From an uncultured Gemmatimonadota bacterium (GTDB lineage: Bacteria > Gemmatimonadota > Gemmatimonadetes > Gemmatimonadales > Gemmatimonadaceae), in the NCBI GenBank assembly GCA_946478895.1, contig CAMLDY010000132.1, positions 1 to 6,174 of the forward strand: 6,174 bases of DNA, read 5' to 3'. Of the stretch, positions 1 to 6,065 are shown in pieces (within the stretch, counting starts at the first letter, position 1; every line of letters begins with the position of its first letter). The notes below the pieces were generated by a model. That model did no database searches, was not told the DNA's origin, and was given only the letters and a program-made list of their open reading frames with translations. Both the position numbers and the translations under genes were made by a program.

Positions 1-125
1 TCGTACAGCGTACGCCCGGCCAACCGATCCCCCGCAATTACCCGGGCGATGAGCTGTGATTCGTTCACGCGGTGACTGAGTCCGCCGTCGCGATCATGGT
101 TTGCTGATAACTTCGACACGGCCAT
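1..125 (-). CDS. Probable ECF-type sigma factor, N-terminal fragment (cut by window edge)
   Basis: This minus-strand frame is open from an ATG at 125-123 to the window edge (41 codons seen). An in-frame GTG at 68-66 begins MNESQLIARVIAGDRLAGR, then TLYD. That is the pattern of sigma-70 region 2.1 in ECF sigma factors: L-[IV]-x-R-x-x-x-GD-x-x-A-x-x-x-LYD. Such proteins replace the housekeeping sigma factor on RNA polymerase to switch on a regulon. The family usually begins a few residues before this motif, which favours the GTG. The coordinates give the longer ATG version, whose 19 extra codons include less favoured ones (tta, tca, gca). Neither start has a convincing Shine-Dalgarno site. The gene runs in the same direction as the ImuA-like gene, with the palindrome at 181-365 between them. 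Only region 2.1 is visible, so the subclass and any anti-sigma partner cannot be judged. A competing plus-strand frame (3-59) looks like its shadow. Confidence 0.6.
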   Translation of the reverse strand, partial: MAVSKLSANHDRDGGLSHRVNESQLIARVIAGDRLAGRTLY

Positions 126-180
126 TCGGGAAACCGTTCGGTAGGAGGGATCCGGCCGCAACTATGGGTGCGTTAGAACT

Positions 181-365
181 GCAAAAGAACGGGTGCCAGA
201 CGTCAGTGGCATAGCAGCCAGTTACGGGTTCACTACGTCGGGACGTTACTGACATGTTTCAGGGTACGGACAACTGCTTGTGTCGTAAGGCCCATCGAAA
301 CGTCCCGACGTCGTGAACTAAAAACCGGCAACTACGCTACTGACGTCTCGCACCCGTTCTTTTGC
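181..365. repeat. Long imperfect palindrome (67-nt inverted arms, 51-nt centre)
   Basis: The arm at 181-247 matches the reverse complement of 299-365 at 56 of 67 positions with no gap. The outermost 16 bases are perfect (GCAAAAGAACGGGTGC and its complement), as are the innermost 13 (ACGTCGGGACGTT). Mismatches cluster in the middle of the arm, roughly 211-227. The centre, 248-298, contains its own hairpin: 265-273 pairs with 278-287 around CTGC with one bulged G, and GGG 262-264 can pair with CCC 291-293. The whole 185 bp can therefore fold into one long hairpin. It overlaps the last nine codons and stop of the ImuA-like gene. CGTTA occurs at 171-175 and again directly after the right arm at 366-370, but the left copy is five bases away from the arm, so a target duplication is only a weak possibility. 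It has no coding capacity of its own and no T-run typical of a terminator. It could be a MITE-like element or a structured RNA. Confidence 0.9.
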
Positions 366-1068
366 CGTTATTTCCTGTCTTCGGCACCCCGCGCCGGTCG
401 ACCAGCCCCGCCTCGATGCTCATTCTCAAATCGTACGGAACGACGGGCACCGGGAAATCCGCGCTGCGGTTCCAGCCGAGCGAGCGGGCGCGGACGCGGA
501 TCATCACTTCCTGCGCTTCGGCGGGATCGCCGAACGGAGTCTTCCGCCAGCGATAGGTGTCGCGCAGGATCTGCGACGTCATGCGCAGGCTCGCCATCGA
601 TGCGTGCGTAGTCAGCGTGACGAGCGCGCCTCCACCTTCGCGCGCAGCGCGAGAGAGCCGCACCGTTTCGGTGCCCTCGGGCTCGACACCCGCCACCACC
701 ACCAGCGCGAATCCCCCGCAGCGAAGCAACTCCTCGGCGGCGCGCAAACCGTGCTTGCGATTGCGCGGCCGCACCAGGATCGGGCCTTCCTCCCAGAACG
801 GACCGGCGATGGTGCCGAGTCCGTCGATCCAGACCGCGCGCTCGCCCTGAGCGACGGTGGTGTGACACGCCGCCCTTAAAACCGCGGACGCCCCTCCCTG
901 CGGCATCCATACTGTAAGACGTCCGCGCGGCAGGCCGTGTCCGGGGAGAATCGCGTCGAGCGCATCGATGCCCGTCGCCACCGGCTCCGCGGTCCGGTGG
1001 ATGACCGGAATCGCATCTGGAAACTGACTCTCGATGAGGGCGCGGATGGCGGCATTACGATCGGACAT
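337..1068 (-). CDS. RecA-fold protein, ImuA-like (SOS mutagenesis accessory)
   Basis: A 243-residue protein with the layout of ImuA-type RecA relatives. Residues 33-52 (GIDALDAILPGHGLPRGRLT) match the strand and loop before the P-loop in RecA-like proteins. At the P-loop position, residues 54-64 read WMPQGGASAVL, with no GKT/GKS, so normal ATP binding is unlikely. Residues 120-127 (FALVVVAG) fit a Walker B-like strand, and 150-175 contain TLTTHASM and RDTYRWRKTPFG, resembling the later RecA-core strands. ImuA proteins are known to work with ImuB and the DnaE2 polymerase in error-prone translesion synthesis. Here neither partner follows; the next gene downstream is a probable sigma factor. The start ATG lies 9 nt after a promoter -10 element, so the mRNA may be almost leaderless. 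The last residues (KRTGARRQ) and the stop TAG are encoded inside the palindrome arm at 299-365, so the native C-terminus may have been replaced. The RecA-like fold is fairly secure; the ImuA role is less so. Confidence 0.75.
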   Translation of the reverse strand: MSDRNAAIRALIESQFPDAIPVIHRTAEPVATGIDALDAILPGHGLPRGRLTVWMPQGGASAVLRAACHTTVAQGERAVWIDGLGTIAGPFWEEGPILVRPRNRKHGLRAAEELLRCGGFALVVVAGVEPEGTETVRLSRAAREGGGALVTLTTHASMASLRMTSQILRDTYRWRKTPFGDPAEAQEVMIRVRARSLGWNRSADFPVPVVPYDLRMSIEAGLVDRRGVPKTGNNGKRTGARRQ

Positions 1069-1077
1069 AGCTCTGCT

Positions 1078-1106
1078 AGAATAGCCCGAACATAACCCGA
1101 AAGCAA
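1078..1106 (-). promoter_or_regulatory. Sigma-70-type promoter for the ImuA-like gene
   Basis: On the minus strand TTGCTT (1106-1101) and TATTCT (1083-1078) are separated by exactly 17 bases, fitting -35 and -10 elements. Initiation about seven bases past the -10 would fall near 1071, leaving a leader of about three bases before the ATG at 1068. No Shine-Dalgarno site could fit, so translation would be leaderless or nearly so. Two direct GAAC copies on the plus strand (1088-1091 and 1107-1110) flank or overlap the promoter and might be a repressor site, but their 15-base spacing does not match the known alphaproteobacterial LexA pattern. Confidence 0.45.
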
Positions 1107-1130
1107 GAACGGGACCCGCTGGGGCTTTCG

Positions 1131-1973
1131 CTACGAGCCCGCGCAGGCGGCGCTGAAATCCCGGGCCTTCTGGAAGCGATCGGACGGCGATTTCATCAGC
1201 GCTTTCTCGATTGCGCGGGCAACGCGGGGCGGAACGTCAGCGCGGAGGTACTCGAGTCGCGGCGGCGGCTGGGTGAGGTTGGCGGCGAGGATCGCCTGGG
1301 TGGTCGCGCCCGTGAACGGCGGCGAGCCCGAGATCATCTCGTGGCCCACCACGCCGAGGGCGTAGATGTCGGCGCGATGATCGACGTCGGCATCACCGAA
1401 TGACTGCTCGGGCGCCATGTAGCCGACGGTGCCGAGGGTCATTCCGGTGCGCGTGATCCGCGAGTGAGCTGTCTCGCCCGGCATCGCGAGTGCCGCGGCG
1501 ATGCCGAAGTCCGCCAGGATCGCGTGACCGTCCTGGAGCAGGATGTTCTCCGGCTTGATGTCACGGTGGATCACGCCCTGCTCGTGTGCATACGAGAGCG
1601 CCGCGGCGATGTCGGCCAGGATTCGAATGCAATCGTCGATCGGGAGAAGGTGATCGCGATCGAGACGGTCGCGCAACGACTCTCCCGAGATGTATGGCAT
1701 CACGTAGTACAGCAGTCCGTCTCTGACGCCGGTGGTGATTACCGTCAGGATGTTCTGATGCCGAAGCCGCGCGGTGACTCTCGTTTCGCGGCGAAAGCGC
1801 GCCGCCATGACGTCACTCGTGAGCTCCGGCGGCAGGACCTTGATGACGACGTCGCGATTGTCGGAGAGATCGCGGCCGCGGAACAACCTGCTCATGCTCC
1901 CGCCCCTCAGTTCCTCATCGAGGTGGTAGTCTTCCGCGAAGCTCCTGCGCAGCCGTTTAATCAGTTCTTCCAA
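1131..1973 (-). CDS. Eukaryotic-type Ser/Thr protein kinase, kinase domain only
   Basis: A 280-residue cytoplasmic kinase that would transfer phosphate from ATP to Ser/Thr of partner proteins. Numbered from the TTG start, the motifs are VVIKVL with Lys45, the alpha-C Glu63 in RFRRE, VIHRDIKPENILL with catalytic Asp138, Lys140 and Asn143, the Mg-binding ADFG with Asp155, GTVGYMAPEQ at 181-190, and the subdomain IX Asp in DHRADIYALG. The glycine loop is odd: ELRGGSMS at 21-28 replaces the usual ELGRGGMA, so the first loop glycine is Arg23. There is no transmembrane segment, PASTA or TPR region after the domain, so it is a minimal soluble kinase. I chose TTG at 1973-1971 because GAGGA lies seven bases upstream and the resulting N-terminus (MEELIKRLRRSFAEDYHLDEEL) aligns with the usual lead-in of bacterial kinases. 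The frame stays open to 2579, but that part lies opposite the lipoprotein gene. It ends 62 bp before the ImuA-like start, which has its own promoter. Confidence 0.93.
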   Translation of the reverse strand: MEELIKRLRRSFAEDYHLDEELRGGSMSRLFRGRDLSDNRDVVIKVLPPELTSDVMAARFRRETRVTARLRHQNILTVITTGVRDGLLYYVMPYISGESLRDRLDRDHLLPIDDCIRILADIAAALSYAHEQGVIHRDIKPENILLQDGHAILADFGIAAALAMPGETAHSRITRTGMTLGTVGYMAPEQSFGDADVDHRADIYALGVVGHEMISGSPPFTGATTQAILAANLTQPPPRLEYLRADVPPRVARAIEKALMKSPSDRFQKARDFSAACAGS

Positions 1974-2172
1974 GCAGCGGTCCTCGTTGCCGCAATCAGC
2001 ACCAAGAATGGCGCGAGAAGCAGGTTCTGCGACAGTATTGGCTGCGAAATGGACGGGCTTATTTGCGGTTAGCGGTGTACAACCGATACGCCCGGATTTG
2101 CGGCCTGATTTATGAATTGTCTCATCGGGTCCCCCCGGTTTCCCCTCGATAATCCGCACCAACCACAAGCTG
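1974..2172. other. Divergent intergenic region between kinase and lipoprotein genes
   Basis: These 199 bp must hold the start signals for both flanking genes, which point away from each other. The kinase Shine-Dalgarno site GAGGA is at its left edge (minus strand, about 1981-1985). On the plus strand GATAAT at 2148-2153 matches five of six -10 bases and sits 19 bases before the lipoprotein ATG, but no -35 is found at the normal distance. I see no convincing minus-strand promoter, RNA gene or strong hairpin here. Confidence 0.5.
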
Positions 2173-3396
2173 ATGCATTCAACTCTGTTCGTTAGATATA
2201 CGACCCTCTGCTCCCTCGTTCTCGCCGCAGCCACATGGATGGGTTGCGCCGCCAGCAGCGACGCGAGGCCCACGGGCAAGGAAACCCAGATCCCACCCGA
2301 AGGAGTAGTCGCAAGCTCGTCGACGACCCCAGCAGTGGAGGTCGCGAATGTTTCAGACCAGGGCGGCACGCCAGTCGTCGTCGGAAGCGCGCCTGTGACA
2401 ATGGGAGCTGCGCCTGCAACGACTTCCGCGCCGGCCCACTCGGCATCCAGCACTGCATCGGGCGCCAGGGATTCCAGCGCCGCCAAGGATCCGCCGATCT
2501 CGGTGCCAACCGTCAAGGGCCGCACGAAGAAGGACAGCATCGCGCTGGTGATGGCGGTGAAGGCGGGCCTCAAGAACAAGGACTGGCCGGTGAAGACCGC
2601 GCCGCCCCTGCCAGGGTCGATCCTTCCGTCGCACCGGATCGTCGCGTTCTACGGCAACCCGCTGTCGAAGAAGATGGGAATTCTGGGCGAGCTTCCGCCG
2701 GATCAAATGCTCGCTCGCTTCGACAAGGAGATCGATGCGTGGCGGCGCGCCGATCCGAGCCATCCGGTGCAGCCGGCGCTGCATCTGATTGCAGTGGTCG
2801 CGCAGGGCTCGCCGGGCAGAGATGGGAAATACAGACTGCGCATGACCGACAGCCTGATCAACCTGGTTTATTCGTGGGCGCAGAAGAAGAACGCGCTGCT
2901 CTTCCTCGACGTCCAGGTCGGTCAGAGCACGGTCCAGGAAGAGCTGCCGCGCCTCGTCCCGTTCCTCCAGCGGCCAAATGTGATGCTCGGCATCGATCCG
3001 GAATTCTCGATGAAGGGCGGTGAGAAACCCGGTACCAAGATCGGCACGATGAGCGCGGCCGACGTCAACTTCGCGATCAATCTTCTGTCGGGCCTGGTCA
3101 AGCAATACAACCTGCCGCCCAAGGTGCTGATCGTGCACCGCTTCACGCGGCGGATGCTGACGAACGCGAAGGACATCAAGCTCGATCCGCGCGTGCAGGT
3201 GGTGATCAACATGGACGGCTGGGGCCAGCCGTGGCTCAAGTACGACAGCTATCGCGCGTACGTCGAAGCAGAGCCTGTGCAGTTCACCGGATTCAAGCTG
3301 TTCTATCACAACGACACCAAGAAAGGCGATCCGCTGCTGACGCCACCCGAGGTGCTGATGCTCAACCCGAAGCCGCTCTACATCCAGTATCAGTAG
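2173..3396 (+). CDS. Putative lipoprotein with TIM-barrel-like domain, unknown function
   Basis: A 407-residue exported protein. Residues 1-25 form a short positive N-region, a hydrophobic core (LCSLVLAAATW) and a candidate lipidation Cys25 in WMGC; the -3 Trp is not a classic lipobox residue, so lipidation is probable rather than certain. Residues 26-115 are a low-complexity linker rich in Ala, Ser, Thr, Pro and Val. The folded part begins near 117. Its alternating strands end in conserved-looking polar residues: HRIVAFYGNPLSKKMG at 154-169, LHLIAVVAQGSPG near 203-215, ALLFLDVQVG with Asp246, VMLGIDPEF with Asp275 and Glu277, VLIVHRF with His322 and VVINMDGWG with Asp348. This rhythm suggests a TIM barrel of glycoside-hydrolase type, with Asp/Glu in the active-site position. 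I recognise the FYGNPL...MGILGE signature as belonging to an uncharacterised family, but no activity is established. The ATG at 2173 lacks a clear Shine-Dalgarno site. A strong terminator follows the gene. Confidence 0.88.
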   Translation: MHSTLFVRYTTLCSLVLAAATWMGCAASSDARPTGKETQIPPEGVVASSSTTPAVEVANVSDQGGTPVVVGSAPVTMGAAPATTSAPAHSASSTASGARDSSAAKDPPISVPTVKGRTKKDSIALVMAVKAGLKNKDWPVKTAPPLPGSILPSHRIVAFYGNPLSKKMGILGELPPDQMLARFDKEIDAWRRADPSHPVQPALHLIAVVAQGSPGRDGKYRLRMTDSLINLVYSWAQKKNALLFLDVQVGQSTVQEELPRLVPFLQRPNVMLGIDPEFSMKGGEKPGTKIGTMSAADVNFAINLLSGLVKQYNLPPKVLIVHRFTRRMLTNAKDIKLDPRVQVVINMDGWGQPWLKYDSYRAYVEAEPVQFTGFKLFYHNDTKKGDPLLTPPEVLMLNPKPLYIQYQ

Positions 3397-3434
3397 AGCC
3401 GTGCCTCGCCGGTCGGGAATCGCGGTCATATTAT

Positions 3435-3468
3435 AGAGCGGTCGCTCGCACGAGCGGCCGCTCTTTTT
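3435..3468 (+). terminator. Rho-independent terminator after the lipoprotein gene
   Basis: The arms 3435-3448 and 3451-3464 pair over 14 bases with a single G-U wobble. The stem is almost all G/C at its core and is followed by a run of five T at 3464-3468. It starts 38 bases after the lipoprotein stop and ends 21 bases before the next ATG. It should end the lipoprotein transcript, which implies that the downstream genes either have a promoter in the short remaining gap or depend on read-through. Confidence 0.9.
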
Positions 3469-3489
3469 GTCGCGAGCCATGGAGGGAGC

Positions 3490-4788
3490 ATGACGACCAG
3501 ACGCGAGTTCCTGTCGGGGATGGCAGCAGCCGGATTTGCCGCCGCGCCGATTTTTCGCGATCACGCGATCCGCTCCATGTTCCGCGCGAACGCGATCGCC
3601 GGCGACCGCCCGCCGTCTTCGCTCGCCGACGACGAGACGTACTGGGCCGAGATCCAGCGCGCGTTCGACTCCGATCGCACGATGATCAATCTGAACAACG
3701 GCGGCTGCAGTCCGACGCCGAGTCACGTGCTGGAGGCGATGATCAGAGACTTGCGGTTCTCGAACGAGCTGCCGGTCGAGCACATGTGGCGGGTCCTCGA
3801 GCCGCGCATCGAGAGCGTGAGACGCGATCTGGCCAGCGAGTTCGGCTGCGATACCGAGGAGATGGCGATCACCAGGAACGCGTCGGAAGCGAACGAGATC
3901 ATGATCTTCGGTCTCGATCTCAGGCGCGGGGACGAAGTGGTGATCACCAACCAGAACTACGGCCGCATGATCACGGCGTGGGACCAGCGCGCGCGGCGCG
4001 AGGGCATCGTCGTGAAGCAGATTTCGTTCAGGGTGCCGCCGCCATCGGACAAATACCTGGTGGATCTGTTCAAGGCCGCGATCACGCCGCGCACCAAGGC
4101 GATCGAGGTCACCCATATCACCAACCTCACCGGGCAGATCATGCCGGTGCGCGAGATCGTGGAGCTCGCGCGTCCGCTCGGCATACAGGTTTTCGTCGAT
4201 GGCGCACACGCGTTCGCGCATTTCCCGTTCAAGCGCGACGATCTGCAGTGTGACTACTATGGAACGAGCCTGCACAAATGGCTGCTCGCTCCGGTTGGAA
4301 CGGGATTTCTGTATGTGCGCAAGGATAAGCAGCCGCGACTGTGGCCGTTGATGGCGGCCGACAAGAAGCAGGACAACGACATCCGGAAATACGAAGAGAT
4401 CGGTACGCACCCGGCTGCCAACCACAACGCGATCTCCGCGGCGCTGGCGTTTCATCACGGCATCGGCATCGACCGAAAGATCGCGCGGCTTCGGTACCTC
4501 AGAGATCGCTGGGCCAAGCGATTGCTGGCGGAGAGCCCTCGGGTGACGGTGCTTACTCCGCTCGACGACAATCACGCCGGCGCGATCGCGCTGTTCCAGG
4601 TCGACGGAATCGACAACGTCAAGCTGGGGCAGTGGCTGTTCAATCAGCATCGCATCGTCAACACTCCGATCGTTCACCCCGAGTTCAAGGGGATTCGGAT
4701 CACGCCGAACGTCTACACGACTCTCGATGAGATCGATATCTTCGCCGACAAGGTCCTCGACGCGGTGAAGAAAGGAATTCCGGCGTAG
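3490..4788 (+). CDS. Tat-exported PLP enzyme, aminotransferase class V fold (cysteine desulfurase / isopenicillin-N epimerase-like)
   Basis: A 432-residue fold-type I PLP enzyme. Residues 3-20 (TRREFLSG followed by MAAAGFAAAP) are a twin-arginine signal with RR at 4-5, so the folded enzyme with its cofactor should be exported to the periplasm. The class V hallmarks follow in order: MINLNNGGCSPTP at 65-77 near the N-terminal substrate loop; ITRNASEANE at 127-136 for the cofactor phosphate region; FVDGAHAFAHFP at 235-246 with Asp238 for the pyridine nitrogen; and SLHKWLLAPVGTGFLYV at 260-276 with Lys263 as the Schiff-base lysine. Length and order fit COG0520-type enzymes. These include cysteine desulfurases, selenocysteine lyases and epimerases; the substrate cannot be read from sequence. 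GGAGG at 3481-3485, four bases before the ATG, supports the start. It is followed after 30 bp by the TauE/SafE gene, so co-transcription is likely. A sulfur-related role is inferred from that neighbour only. Confidence 0.93.
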   Translation: MTTRREFLSGMAAAGFAAAPIFRDHAIRSMFRANAIAGDRPPSSLADDETYWAEIQRAFDSDRTMINLNNGGCSPTPSHVLEAMIRDLRFSNELPVEHMWRVLEPRIESVRRDLASEFGCDTEEMAITRNASEANEIMIFGLDLRRGDEVVITNQNYGRMITAWDQRARREGIVVKQISFRVPPPSDKYLVDLFKAAITPRTKAIEVTHITNLTGQIMPVREIVELARPLGIQVFVDGAHAFAHFPFKRDDLQCDYYGTSLHKWLLAPVGTGFLYVRKDKQPRLWPLMAADKKQDNDIRKYEEIGTHPAANHNAISAALAFHHGIGIDRKIARLRYLRDRWAKRLLAESPRVTVLTPLDDNHAGAIALFQVDGIDNVKLGQWLFNQHRIVNTPIVHPEFKGIRITPNVYTTLDEIDIFADKVLDAVKKGIPA

Positions 4789-4818
4789 CGTGCCGACTAT
4801 CGAAACGGCCGGGCGACA

Positions 4819-5655
4819 TTGAGCATTCTGCTGCTGGCGGTGTTTCTCGCCGTCGGCTCTTTCGGCGCCGGGCTACTTGGCGCGCTCACCGGTCTTGGCG
4901 GCGGCCTGGTCGTCGTGCCGATGATGACGCTGCTCTTCCACATCGACCTGCGCTACGCGATCGGCGCGTCGCTCGTTGCGGTGATCGCGACATCCTCCGG
5001 AGCAGCCGCGGCGTACGTTCGCGAGGGATACACCAACGTGCGGGTGGGAATCTTTCTCGAGGTCGCTACGACGGTTGGCGCCCTCACGGGTGCCGCGCTC
5101 TCTGCCTTCATTCCGACGAGCGCTCTCGCCGTCCTCTTCGGTGTCGTTCTGCTGTACACCGCGTACCGCTCGTTCCACGCGCCCGAGGATCACCCGACCG
5201 ATCTTCCTCCCGATCCGCTGGCGGTTCGCCTGCGACTGAACTCGACCTATCCGACCCCGACCGGGGTCCGCTCGTACTCGGTTCAGGGTGTAAAGAGTGG
5301 ATTCGGATTGATGTTCGCTGCCGGGATTCTTTCCGCGCTGCTCGGCATCGGATCAGGGATCGTCAAGGTTCTGGCGATGGATCGCCGCATGAAGCTGCCG
5401 TTCAAGGTGTCGACAACGACGAGCAATTTCATGATCGGTGTCACCGCCGCGGCGAGCGCGGGAGTCTACCTGCATCGCGGATACATCGAGCCCGCACTTG
5501 CATTTCCCGTGATGCTCGGCGTCCTCGGCGGCGCGCTGCTCGGAGCGCGGATACTCGCCGGTGCCCGAACGCTGTGGCTGCGCCGGATCTTTACGGCAGT
5601 CGTCGTAATCATGGCGGTCGAGATGCTCTACAAGGGACTGACGGGGGGACTATGA
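4819..5655 (+). CDS. TauE/SafE family anion permease
   Basis: A 278-residue inner-membrane protein with about eight hydrophobic segments and the internal duplication of the TauE/SafE family. The first repeat has GALTGLGGGLVVVPMM at 21-36 followed by IGASLVAVIATSSGAA at 48-63. The second has LSALLGIGSGIVKVLAM at 171-187 followed by STTTSNFMIGVTAAASA at 198-213. A hydrophilic loop at 120-155 joins the halves. Characterised members move sulfite, sulfoacetate or related organosulfur anions, but substrate is not predictable here. Translation must start at TTG 4819, since no in-frame ATG or GTG lies between the preceding stop and the first membrane helix; the Shine-Dalgarno site is weak, consistent with translational coupling to the gene 30 bp upstream. 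Its stop overlaps the next gene's ATG (ATGA at 5652-5655), and that DUF1634 protein is a well-known neighbour of TauE/SafE genes. Confidence 0.93.
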   Translation: MSILLLAVFLAVGSFGAGLLGALTGLGGGLVVVPMMTLLFHIDLRYAIGASLVAVIATSSGAAAAYVREGYTNVRVGIFLEVATTVGALTGAALSAFIPTSALAVLFGVVLLYTAYRSFHAPEDHPTDLPPDPLAVRLRLNSTYPTPTGVRSYSVQGVKSGFGLMFAAGILSALLGIGSGIVKVLAMDRRMKLPFKVSTTTSNFMIGVTAAASAGVYLHRGYIEPALAFPVMLGVLGGALLGARILAGARTLWLRRIFTAVVVIMAVEMLYKGLTGGL

Positions 5656-6065
5656 CCGGGCCACGCCAGAATCCTTCTCATATGGTAGCGCGGGACGCGC
5701 GCGACGCGCGCGTCGAGCAGATGGTGGGGCGACTGCTGCGCCTCGGCGTTCTGCTCGCGGCACTGGTGGTGGCGATCGGTGGTGCGCTGCTGCTGGTGCA
5801 GTACGGTCACAATCCGGCCAGCTTCCATGACTTCACCGTCGCGGGCAGCGGCCTGCGCAGCGTCGGCGCGATTCTGACCGGCGTTTCGCACGGAGACAGC
5901 CGCGCGATCGCACAGCTCGGGCTGGTGTTACTGATCCTTACCCCGGTCGCGCGGGTCGCGCTGACACTTGGTGCGTTCATCCTCCAGCGCGACCGTCTTT
6001 ACATCCTGACGACTTCGATCGTCCTCGCCCTGCTGCTGTACGGACTGATCTGGGGCCGAGCGTAA
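5652..6065 (+). CDS. DUF1634 family membrane protein, partner of the TauE/SafE permease
   Basis: A 137-residue protein with a charged cytoplasmic-type N-terminus (residues 1-30, rich in Arg and Asp) and three membrane helices at about 31-50, 88-108 and 118-134. An extra-membrane stretch (HNPASFHDFTVAGSG and following) joins helices one and two. Length, helix pattern and position directly after TauE/SafE fit DUF1634, whose function is unknown but which recurrently accompanies such permeases. The ATG at 5652 overlaps the permease stop as ATGA, with a G-run (5643-5648) as ribosome-binding site, so the two proteins are probably made in coupled amounts and may form a complex. The frame extends upstream to 5574, but that part lies inside the permease gene and does not look like a real N-terminus. 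Confidence 0.85.
   Translation: MTGPRQNPSHMVARDARDARVEQMVGRLLRLGVLLAALVVAIGGALLLVQYGHNPASFHDFTVAGSGLRSVGAILTGVSHGDSRAIAQLGLVLLILTPVARVALTLGAFILQRDRLYILTTSIVLALLLYGLIWGRA

Noticed and set aside
3..59. Plus-strand C-terminal peptide fragment ending at TGA 57-59
   Set aside because: The 18 codons show no family signal, whereas the opposite strand matches sigma-70 region 2.1 closely.
181..365. Reading the palindrome as a Rho-independent terminator
   Set aside because: The stem is about 67 bp, overlaps the coding end of the ImuA-like gene, and no T-run follows it on either strand.
1464..2072. Plus-strand open frame of 202 codons opposite the kinase
   Set aside because: It is antisense to the conserved kinase core and its translation has no recognisable motif.
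1974..2579. Upstream extension of the kinase frame (about 200 codons)
   Set aside because: It runs antisense through the lipoprotein signal peptide and linker, has no kinase-related sequence, and a TTG with a well-placed Shine-Dalgarno site at 1973 gives the expected N-terminus.
3429..3434. TATTAT as a -10 element for the PLP enzyme operon
   Set aside because: No -35 element lies at a suitable distance, and the transcript would have to pass the strong terminator at 3435-3468.
2353..4677. Very long minus-strand open frame (774 codons) opposite the lipoprotein and PLP enzyme genes
   Set aside because: Its translation is Arg/His/Asp-rich low-information sequence with no recognisable domain, and it lies wholly opposite two genes with clear families. 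High GC at third positions removes stops from the complementary frame.
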